From Carpediemonas membranifera (taxonomy: Eukaryota; Fornicata), in contig JAHDYR010000025.1 of NCBI GenBank assembly GCA_019828565.1, positions 620,001-684,000 on the forward strand: a DNA stretch of 64,000 bases, in the 5' to 3' direction. Positions 57,069 to 64,000 of the stretch are shown piece by piece. The notes under the pieces were generated by a model. That model was not told where the DNA came from. It made no database searches and worked only from the letters and a program-made list of their open reading frames with translations. The first letter of the stretch is position 1. Each line of letters begins with the position of its first letter. Position numbers and translations under genes: made by a program.

Positions 57069-58342
57069 GTGACTCTTCCTGCATGCACGCGTCAGCTATA
57101 AAGCAAACTGGGTTTGATGAGTTCTTTTATGCCAACCACGCTTCAGGCGCTCCAGCGTCTGAAGGCTCATTCAGATGCCCGTCTCGGCCGGGGTCCACGG
57201 GTCGACGTCGACTGGGGTAATCTCACGCTCTTCTCGAGAAGATGGCGGCACACACGCGACCAGCTCAGCCACCCCATCTGACACTCTGCCCACTTTGAAC
57301 CACTGGTCGGTGGGGTCGCGGAACGAATGGACACACTGGCCACCTGACATTCTTCTGCCAAGTGCTGTCGCCTTAAAGGGCACAGAGCACTGCTTGTCGT
57401 AATCACACAGATGAGTGCTGCCCTCATTGACCCAGACGAGAGTCAACTGGTCACAAAAGAACCCCTTGACCCTCGCAAGGAAGCGGAGCGGGGTGGCTGT
57501 GAGGCACCTGTCGCCCTCTCTGTATCCTGGCAGCAGGCCAGACTGGACGATATGAGAGAGGACTTGCCCGGCGAACAGCAGCTGACGGCTGCTGAGGAAG
57601 ACATGGAAGGATTGAGATGGCATGATCCGGTCGACTCTGAAAGGAAGCTCCTCGAAGCCAGCCATATCATTCTCGTGCCCGAGTCCCAGCTGGCCATGAC
57701 AGTTATTGCCACTGATCACATACCGATTGCACATGGAGAGTATGACAATATCATATTCATGCACGATGTGATCTGGGATAAATCCAGCGGGCACAGCGAC
57801 TGGGTGGAAGCGGTTATCGTATTCTTGAACAAGGTCTGTATACCATCGTGTCTCGTCGCCCGCCATGACAGTGCCGACCGGGGTGACTATGAACGTCTGC
57901 CATCCCTTCATCGACACATCAGTCACCATCGTATGCTTCTCCCAAGGGGGCAGGCTGGCCTCGAGCTCGGCGACCTTGGGGCAGGCGGGGAAGGTGAGGC
58001 GGGTCGGGTCGACGAACTCAGATGACTTGAACCCCAGCTGGCCATTTCCGCTATACCCCCATCTCCACATGCCCTTGGGCGTCCTGGCGATGTGGGTGAT
58101 CACGTTGCTCTCGACCTCGAGGGCCCTGGGCATCCTGGCCCTGGTGAGGGCGGTGTGGTTGGCAGTACTGAGCATGAAGAGTCGGCCCATGTACATGCGG
58201 TGGTGGTGGCATATGTCGTGCCAATTCCACTGATAGCTCTCGCCGTCCTTCTCTGCCACATTCAGCGCGAAGAAGAACTTGCGGCAGAGGAACCAGAGGC
58301 ACTTGGCCTCGGGGGTGAGAGCCTTGCGGATCTTGTCATGCA
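56946..58342. repeat. 1.4-kb exchanged segment, copy 2
   Basis: Matches 28346-29742 with few differences (for example CAGCGAC versus CAGTGAC near 57797, and GGGGCAGG versus GGTACAGG near 57980). Beyond 58342 the sequence leaves the similarity inside the coding region of the minus-strand gene. Confidence 0.95.
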
Positions 58343-58831
58343 TATTAGTCTTACCTGGCTGCTCCTCTCGAGCCTTCTTCAGCATCCTGCCCTCGAGGTC
58401 GGGGTTGGCCCCGCCACCCACCAGACACGCCCACACCGCGCCCTGGTTCAGCGTGTGCAGCGCGACCGGGAGCTCCTCGCCATCCGCGAGCTCGACGTTC
58501 ATGGACAGCGGGGGGCCGCTGGTGAGGATCGAGCGGGCGCGGTCGAGGAGGGCTTGCGCGGATGGCTCGAGAGGGGGATCTTGCAGAGCGTGGCGAGGAG
58601 GGATTCGAGATCGTGGCCATCTTGCGGCGCGTCTGTGGTTGTATGATTGTGGATAAACGTCCTTAATGCGGACAGCACGCCAGATCTGAGCGGAATCTCC
58701 TCGTTGAAGTGGCGCTGGTACGCGCAGGCGATGAGCGAGGGGATGTCGCCTGCGATGCTGCTCGTAGCCGTGATTGAGAGCCGATGGGCAGTGATCAGCG
58801 CCTCTCGCGTCTTCTTGCCTTCATTGCTCAT
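57171..58831 (-). pseudogene. Mosaic RCC1-like family gene (member f) with a frameshift
   Basis: The start at 58831 (MSNEGKKTREAL) and about 85 codons match member e (36061). A single base is missing from a run of five G (58573-58577) where member e has six C on its coding strand, shifting the frame. The rest reads open again from MNVELADGEELPVALHTL (58502) to the stop at 57171, 443 codons. Within this, about 58343-58500 matches neither neighbour closely (GGGANPDLEGRMLKKAREEQ) and everything after it is almost identical to member d. So it is built from at least three family sources. Without the break the product would be about 553 residues. It may be a dead hybrid, a live gene with a read error, or an expressed short form beginning at 58502. 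Confidence 0.8.
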
Positions 58832-58907
58832 GTCGTTCGTTCGTTGCCAAGCAACTCGGCTGCAGTCGGACACGCACCCCGCCGTACCCCATGCACCAGG
58901 CCTCATG
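58500..58907. repeat. 0.4-kb exchanged segment, copy 2 (inverted)
   Basis: Inverted match of 35989-36395, covering the 5' flank and N-terminal codons of member e. It joins unrelated upstream sequence at about 58907, and a diverged family sequence at about 58500. Confidence 0.9.
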
Positions 58908-59220
58908 TCTGGCAGGGAAACTGTGCCCCGGCCAGAGACAGGCGCCTCGGCATGAGTGTGAAAGAGAGTCTTGGGTGAACAGTGGTGCTGAGGGCGAGTG
59001 ACCCTGCCCGGCTGCGCCAGTGCCCGCAACCGTACTTCTGCGAGCACTTGGCCAGTGAGCTAGCCATATGATGTGAGTTGCGACAGCCTCGTCTCGACGA
59101 CGACAAATTATTACATTACAGGGACTGCGGCCAGACCAACTCTTGCCGCTGAAATAAATAAAAAAAATAAAAGAACGATACACCTTTATGTAACATTACA
59201 TGTATACCACCCAACCTCGC
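58832..59220. other. Upstream region of mosaic gene and 3' end of HPS5-like gene
   Basis: 389 bases without a gene. It contains the end of the 0.4-kb inverted segment, the 84-bp dispersed repeat, and an A-rich stretch (about 59150-59180, with several AATAAA-like sequences on the plus strand) just past the minus-strand HPS5-like stop. Confidence 0.5.
58998..59081. repeat. 84-bp dispersed repeat, copy 2
   Basis: Matches 26247-26330 with about 90% identity; it lies 167 bases upstream of the mosaic gene start. Confidence 0.75.
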
Positions 59221-62200
59221 TCATCCAAACCACGCGTCCAACCGGCACAGATCGTCAAAACTGAGTAGCTCGGCAATATTCGATCCCAGAATCATGTCTG
59301 CTGCGATCTTTGAGCCCAAAATCGACACAACCATATCGACCACAACCCCGGTTCCAATGGAGCTGATCCGGGCATCGGCCAGCAGAATCTGCCACACGCG
59401 ACACGGGTGGGCGGTCTCAGTCAATCTATAGATCGAATCAACCGGATTCTCCAGATCTAATACTGCCTGACACATCTCCTCGAGACTTGTCGCCGCAGCG
59501 TACTTTGTAGCAGCGTCAGGCTCAGCGCCCTCTGGGGTGACTCCAAGAGTCAGGAGCCGGGCGATCGCGGTCTGTCGCAGAGTGTCAGAGCTCGACTCCG
59601 ACTTCAAAATCGACTGTAGCAAGTCAGGGTTGAAGTCGAGGGCGGTGGGCTCGGTCTCAAGGGCGAGGGTGACGTAGGCCTCCTTGACCTCACCCTCGAG
59701 GACGGTGGTGAGCATCTCCGGCGATAGCATGCGTCGGGCGTCGACTAGCACAGGCACATCGTCGATGGTGCATCCGTCGACAAGGATCCGACACGCTTCT
59801 GCGAGGACGTCGAGTCCGCCGGCCGCAGTCAGCTGCTGGACCGGCCCCGGTGTCGCAAGGACCGGCCCATCGATGGCCATGACGAAGACGGGCTCCACGT
59901 GTCTCTTCATCACTTCGAGGAGGGCTGCGAAAGACTTCGGGAGCTTATGTAGGTCTGCATAGGCCATGGCGCGGTGCAGGTCGATAAACTTGGAGTACGC
60001 GCCGATAAACGTGACAAGGGCGTCGTCGTGAGGCGTACCTGGCGAGACTCCAAGGAACGCACCCGACTCGAGAGCGACTTGACACAAACTGCGTATCATG
60101 TCGTCGGCAATGTCCCTAAAGTCCATCTGTTCAAGCCACTCGTGGGGGGCGAAGATCTCATCAAGACGCGCAGGAGTGCACACCGAGAGCCACTGGCACA
60201 AAGTGCTGTGCAGGTGGAAGTTCGAGGGGCGGACGGCCGTGACGTCATAGATGAAACCGGTGTCACCTGGTACATGGAAGATGGCCGCCGTCTGGGCTGC
60301 TGCGAGGCAACCGTCGCCCATGACACCGCTACACACCTTGAAAGCAGACCTGGACAGGATGCCCACGGTCTCACACGAGGCGTATAGAGCCTCCTGGTGG
60401 GGGACGACGCAGGTCCGCTCAACCCGGGCACCTGCGAATGACGAGTAGACCGAGGTAAACTCGTCCTGGTCGACGTACCCCGTGGTGAAGGCGGCCTCCT
60501 TGCGGGGGACCGTGATCTCTCGCATGACGGGCGTCGCGGGTGGCATCATGAAGAGATCGACCACGACTGGGGCGAATTTGTGGATCTGCATCTCCGGGGC
60601 GGGGGGCTGGGGTTTGGACTTGGCCTGGGGCTTCTGGGTCACCTTGGGCGGGTGGTGGGCGAGCTTTGCGGCTACAGCCTTCTGAGCGTTGAGCTGCTTC
60701 TGGGCTGCCTTGACGACGGAGTTGAACCGCGACGTCTCTGGTGCCAACTCCTTTGGCAGGGGCGTGGGGGCAGGTAAGGCCTCCTCGACCTCGGGCTGGG
60801 GTGCGGGCTCCTTCTTGGACGTCGCGTCCTTGGGATCGGGCTGGGGCCCGGTTTCATCTCTCTCCACCTCCAGCTCCGGTACCCTGGCCTCCTTCTTAGC
60901 CTGCACCGGCGTCACCTCGGCCCTGCCCTCCCCCTCAACCCCGACCTCTTCCGAGACGACCGGCGGGGGCGGGGTTGGCGGTTGCTGGGGCTGCTCGGCG
61001 TGGGGGCTGGGTAAAGGAGTCGGCTGGTGCTCCTGGGCGGGCTTGTAGACTTTCTCAGCCGTAGAGTCATCGTCGACTGGGGGTGGTGGGGTCGGCGGCA
61101 GCGGCTCGGGCGGGGTCGGCGCCGACTCGACCAGCTCCGGCTCTTGGGCTTCAGGCACGGGTGCAGGTGCTACGGGGGGAACAGACGCTTGCTCAGGCTC
61201 AGCAGCGGGCTCGGGCTCAGGCTCTCTGATGGGCGGCGGGACTGGCACGGGGCTGAGGATTGGCAGGGCCGAGAGCTGCGGCTTGGACGCGCTCAGGATG
61301 TACAGCCCGCCCTTCATGGACGCGATGAGTCGACCGGCACACCATGCGAAGATCGTGGGGGTCTCAGTGAGGCCCAGGGGGAACCAGCCGAAGACGGTGT
61401 CGAGCGTGTCGGCAAAGACAAGGAGACCCGCAGGGGAGAGTGAGACTACCCGTCCATGCTCTCTATACAGCGTGCCAAGCACAGGCTCACTCGGATCGGC
61501 ACTGATCGCGCTCTCATCGTTACTAGCCTTAAACTGCGCGACTTCAGTCTTGAGTCTATTGAGTCTCACGGTGATCAGGATGGGCTGGATATCGCCTTCC
61601 ATGCTCCTAGTAGTGCTTGCCCCGAATACTCTACGCTGGGGTCTTGCTAGCAGGAGCATGGACTCAAGCGGCTCGTTCAACGTCTCCTGGAGCCCTGGGG
61701 GCGGGGGGAGCTCGCAGACGCCGAGGTCGGGGTTTCCCTTCTTCGGCTTTGACCCTACTACTGCGGGCGGACCACTGGAGAGGAGCACCACGCGAGATGC
61801 CATGGAGATAGCGATGCCGAGCCCGGCCGTGCAGATCTGGACGATCGGTTCCGCAATGGAAGAGTGGAATATGACCTCGGCCGAGCCCTTGTTCGGTTTG
61901 TTGATATTGAGGAGTGTCCGTCGCTCGGGGAGGAGGATAGCGTGGACTGTGCCCGTCGTCGTCCCGAGGAGGAGGCGGTCTGCCACAAAGCCAAAGAAGG
62001 ACGGGACCTCGCCAGCATTGTGCGATAACTCGGCGGTGAAGATGGTCTCGTAGCTGAACGAGCGTGTGGGAACAGTTTCGTAGGTTGTTGAGAGAACGAC
62101 GACGTTACCAGCCTCGGTGGCGAATGCCAGCGTTGCACGGGACATTGTGATCACAGTAACGGGCGACGAGACATTCTTTGTCGAAATAATGGCAAGACGT

Positions 62201-62358
62201 TCGCCATCAAGAGTAAAAACGTAAAGGGAGCCGCTAGAGGCGCCGAGGAAGACAAGATCTCCCTTCGAAGCGCCAGAGACGAATCTAACTCGTCTCGTCT
62301 GGCTTTCTATTATGCTATCTGGTAGCCTTAAGCTCCAGATGTCCAGATCTCGGTCCAT
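59221..62358 (-). CDS. HPS5/TECPR2-like propeller-solenoid protein
   Basis: 1045 residues. The N-terminal about 360 residues form a propeller with short strands such as LVFLGASSGSLYVFTL, LAFATEAGNVVVLS and RLLLGTTTGTVHAILL, as in the first domain of HPS5 and TECPR2. Residues about 370-590 are a Pro/Glu-rich disordered linker (PPTPPPPV, PEPEPAAEPE). The rest is a helical solenoid. HPS5 is a subunit of BLOC-2, which helps send cargo to lysosome-related organelles; TECPR2 is an ER-exit and autophagy factor. The resemblance is in layout and in the propeller strands only, so this is a tentative placement; a VPS-class tether is an alternative. It lies tail-to-head on the same strand as the mosaic RCC1-like gene. 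The start at 62358 (MDRDLDIWSLRLPDSI) precedes the propeller directly. Confidence 0.5.
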   Translation of the reverse strand: MDRDLDIWSLRLPDSIIESQTRRVRFVSGASKGDLVFLGASSGSLYVFTLDGERLAIISTKNVSSPVTVITMSRATLAFATEAGNVVVLSTTYETVPTRSFSYETIFTAELSHNAGEVPSFFGFVADRLLLGTTTGTVHAILLPERRTLLNINKPNKGSAEVIFHSSIAEPIVQICTAGLGIAISMASRVVLLSSGPPAVVGSKPKKGNPDLGVCELPPPPGLQETLNEPLESMLLLARPQRRVFGASTTRSMEGDIQPILITVRLNRLKTEVAQFKASNDESAISADPSEPVLGTLYREHGRVVSLSPAGLLVFADTLDTVFGWFPLGLTETPTIFAWCAGRLIASMKGGLYILSASKPQLSALPILSPVPVPPPIREPEPEPAAEPEQASVPPVAPAPVPEAQEPELVESAPTPPEPLPPTPPPPVDDDSTAEKVYKPAQEHQPTPLPSPHAEQPQQPPTPPPPVVSEEVGVEGEGRAEVTPVQAKKEARVPELEVERDETGPQPDPKDATSKKEPAPQPEVEEALPAPTPLPKELAPETSRFNSVVKAAQKQLNAQKAVAAKLAHHPPKVTQKPQAKSKPQPPAPEMQIHKFAPVVVDLFMMPPATPVMREITVPRKEAAFTTGYVDQDEFTSVYSSFAGARVERTCVVPHQEALYASCETVGILSRSAFKVCSGVMGDGCLAAAQTAAIFHVPGDTGFIYDVTAVRPSNFHLHSTLCQWLSVCTPARLDEIFAPHEWLEQMDFRDIADDMIRSLCQVALESGAFLGVSPGTPHDDALVTFIGAYSKFIDLHRAMAYADLHKLPKSFAALLEVMKRHVEPVFVMAIDGPVLATPGPVQQLTAAGGLDVLAEACRILVDGCTIDDVPVLVDARRMLSPEMLTTVLEGEVKEAYVTLALETEPTALDFNPDLLQSILKSESSSDTLRQTAIARLLTLGVTPEGAEPDAATKYAAATSLEEMCQAVLDLENPVDSIYRLTETAHPCRVWQILLADARISSIGTGVVVDMVVSILGSKIAADMILGSNIAELLSFDDLCRLDAWFG

Positions 62359-62560
62359 AGAGCTCAGGACTGCGGTTGTTTTGTCGACGTGAGGTGCAGT
62401 TTAAGGTAAGGCCTGGGCTCTGGCCTAAACCAGCAGCTAACCCTTCCGACAGAGAGACAACGAAACCACAGCCCGGTAGGACGTATTCCGCGGTCTCCAC
62501 AGCTTCGCCCGACTCGATTCGAGTCACATCTAAGTAATAACACAATCGTACACTACAGCT

Positions 62561-64000
62561 TTACTCGTGGTCGACGGTGTACAGGGTGGCGACCATGTGG
62601 AAGATCAGCTTCTGCTTGACCTCGAGGATGTCCTCGGGGAGGGCGTACACGGTGCACAGCTTCCGGGCGGCCGTGATGACGTACTTGGCGTTCGCCATGC
62701 GCTCCTCGTCGTCAGAGCCCTCGTTGATCTCGGCGTGGTCGATGACGCGGTTGTCGATAGCGAAGAGGAGGTCAGCAAGCCACTTCGACGTCTTGAGCTC
62801 CTTGGCTCTGAAGGACCCGATAGTGCTCCCGGCGCGGCCGTTGGCCCAGGACAAGATGCCCTTCTCGTCGAGCCCAGAGACGGAGCCGACGATGTGGTAC
62901 TCCATGAGGCGCCACATGACGGCGAGCGTGTACATCTTGTGGCCCTCGACGAGGTTGTTGCCGTCGATGCCGACGAGCTTCATGCCGAGAGAGTTCTGGA
63001 TGATGTCGATGACCTTGTTGCAGTTTTCGCTCTTCTTCCAAGTGTTGTTGGGAGTCTTGTTCACCTTCTTCCACTCAACGCAGCCGGGCTTGAGGTGGTC
63101 GAGGACCTGGAGGAGGATCACACCGTCGCGGAGGTCGTCGAAGAGGCGATCCACAGTCCCCTCGATGCCGAGGTTGTTGATCCAGTTACGGAAGGCGCGC
63201 TCCTCGCGGCCCATGGACTCGTCATCCTCGTCGAGGACGTCGCGGAGCTCACGAAGCTGCTCCTCGGACTCGATGACCTCGAGGGCGGGCCAGTTGTTGA
63301 ACAGAGCGGCGACGAAGGCGAGGTTGAGCTTGGAGATGCCGTTGGTGATGTCGGAGGGCTGGATGAAGCGCTCAACGCCGAGCTTAGCAGCGCCGGCGAT
63401 GACAGCCTCAGCGCGGTCCTCGGGGGACATGCTGAGGGGGCCGCGGTTGCACTGCTCGGGGGCGATCTGGGCAAGAAGGACGGTGTAGTTCTCGCCGTCC
63501 TTGATGGAGCCGGAGAAGTCCTTAACGCGGCGTTCCCAGCCAGCAGCGGCGAGGTGGAAGTTGAACCAGCGGATGAGGATGTGCTCAGCGGGAAGCTTCA
63601 TGAAGTCGGAGAGCTCCTCGCCGTCCTCGAGCAGGCGGTAGAGCTCGGGGTGATGGGTCAGGTTGATCTCGGAGAAGAGGGCGAGCTTCATCACCTGCCA
63701 GACGAGGCCGAGCACGAGGTGGGGGGTGCCGGCGGTCATGTCCTCGGCGCCGATGTTGACAGTGGAGCAGCCGACGGCCTTGGCAGAGTTGACGGCGACG
63801 TTCTGGTTCTCACCGATTTCGAAGTTGTTGAGGGCGCGGTTCTTCTTGTGGGGCCAGTTGACGGCACGCTCATCGATCGTGTTGGGGACGGCGAAGTTGA
63901 GGAGCTTGCAAAGAAGAGTACCGTCGTGGACAGAGCTGAAAAGGGACTCATCCATGGGATTCAGGGGAAGGAGGTCCTTCAGAGCCTCGTCGGAGCCCAG
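62561..64000 (-). CDS. Fimbrin/plastin actin-bundling protein, N-terminus outside window
   Basis: The frame is open from 64000 (LGSDEALKDLLPLNPMDESL) to the stop at 62561, 479 codons visible. It contains the end of the first calponin-homology domain (GTLLCKLLNFAVPNTIDERAV and VNIGAEDM), then three more CH domains: about residues 115-235, 255-370 and 380-465 (for example FRNWINNLGIEG and SKWLADLLFAIDNRVID). Four CH domains in tandem are diagnostic of fimbrin/plastin/Sac6, which cross-links actin filaments into tight bundles. DLLPLNP matches the LPINP linker just before CH1 in plastins, so the visible Met at 63955 is internal. The missing N-terminus may contain EF-hands. It implies an actin cytoskeleton with bundles. 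Confidence 0.92.
   Translation of the reverse strand: MGSDEALKDLLPLNPMDESLFSSVHDGTLLCKLLNFAVPNTIDERAVNWPHKKNRALNNFEIGENQNVAVNSAKAVGCSTVNIGAEDMTAGTPHLVLGLVWQVMKLALFSEINLTHHPELYRLLEDGEELSDFMKLPAEHILIRWFNFHLAAAGWERRVKDFSGSIKDGENYTVLLAQIAPEQCNRGPLSMSPEDRAEAVIAGAAKLGVERFIQPSDITNGISKLNLAFVAALFNNWPALEVIESEEQLRELRDVLDEDDESMGREERAFRNWINNLGIEGTVDRLFDDLRDGVILLQVLDHLKPGCVEWKKVNKTPNNTWKKSENCNKVIDIIQNSLGMKLVGIDGNNLVEGHKMYTLAVMWRLMEYHIVGSVSGLDEKGILSWANGRAGSTIGSFRAKELKTSKWLADLLFAIDNRVIDHAEINEGSDDEERMANAKYVITAARKLCTVYALPEDILEVKQKLIFHMVATLYTVDHE

Noticed and set aside
1-64000. tRNA, rRNA, CRISPR arrays or transposase genes
   Set aside because: None seen on reading the intergenic regions; no tRNA B-box with matching A-box, no regular short repeat-spacer pattern and no integrase, transposase or reverse transcriptase motif in any frame.

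Overview
The window is nuclear DNA of a flagellated, GC-rich, intron-poor eukaryotic microbe. Almost every gene is one long open frame on either strand, intergenic gaps are mostly 60-400 bases, and TAA, TAG and TGA all act as stops. Recognisable proteins are eukaryote-specific: PF20/SPAG16 of the axoneme central apparatus, NSF, a VPS8-type CORVET subunit, UBA2 of the SUMO E1, ALG13, fimbrin, a pecanex-like membrane protein, and the splicing proteins USP39/Sad1 and SF3B6/p14. A free-living excavate-like flagellate (for example a metamonad relative) would fit, but nothing here proves the lineage.

Layout. 1-5.5 kb: two members of a lineage-specific RCC1-like family flank a possible WDPCP-like propeller protein and a doubtful low-complexity frame. 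5.9-21.4 kb: one 5154-residue secreted/surface protein with twelve beta-propeller plus cysteine-rich units, a membrane anchor and a proline-rich tail. 21.7-22.2 kb: a rhodanese. 22.7-26.1 kb and 32.0-35.4 kb: two almost identical 3.4-kb copies carrying SF3B6 (each with a 30-base intron), a small conserved frame, a coiled-coil protein and SPAG16. Between and beside them lie RCC1-like genes at 26.8, 28.6 and 36.1 kb, a coiled-coil gene and an actin-like gene. 38-49.9 kb: housekeeping genes VPS8-like, USP39, COG3-like, UBA2, NSF (with two frameshifts) and ALG13. 50-56.9 kb: a coiled-coil gene, an FHA-GAF-adenylate cyclase and a pecanex-like gene. 56.9-58.9 kb: a mosaic, frameshifted RCC1-like gene assembled from pieces matching the 26.8/28.6-kb and 36.1-kb members. 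59-64 kb: an HPS5/TECPR2-like protein and fimbrin, which runs off the window.

Themes. Membrane traffic (NSF, VPS8, COG3, HPS5-like), the cilium (SPAG16, WDPCP-like) and splicing (USP39, SF3B6) are represented by ordinary genes. The unusual content is (i) an expanded RCC1-like family with a shared helical N-terminal region and signs of ongoing segmental exchange among members, (ii) the 12-unit giant surface protein, and (iii) a tiny intron revealed only by comparing the interrupted RRM frame with the SF3B6 family. Several single-base breaks lie in or beside runs of G/C and may be read errors rather than biology.
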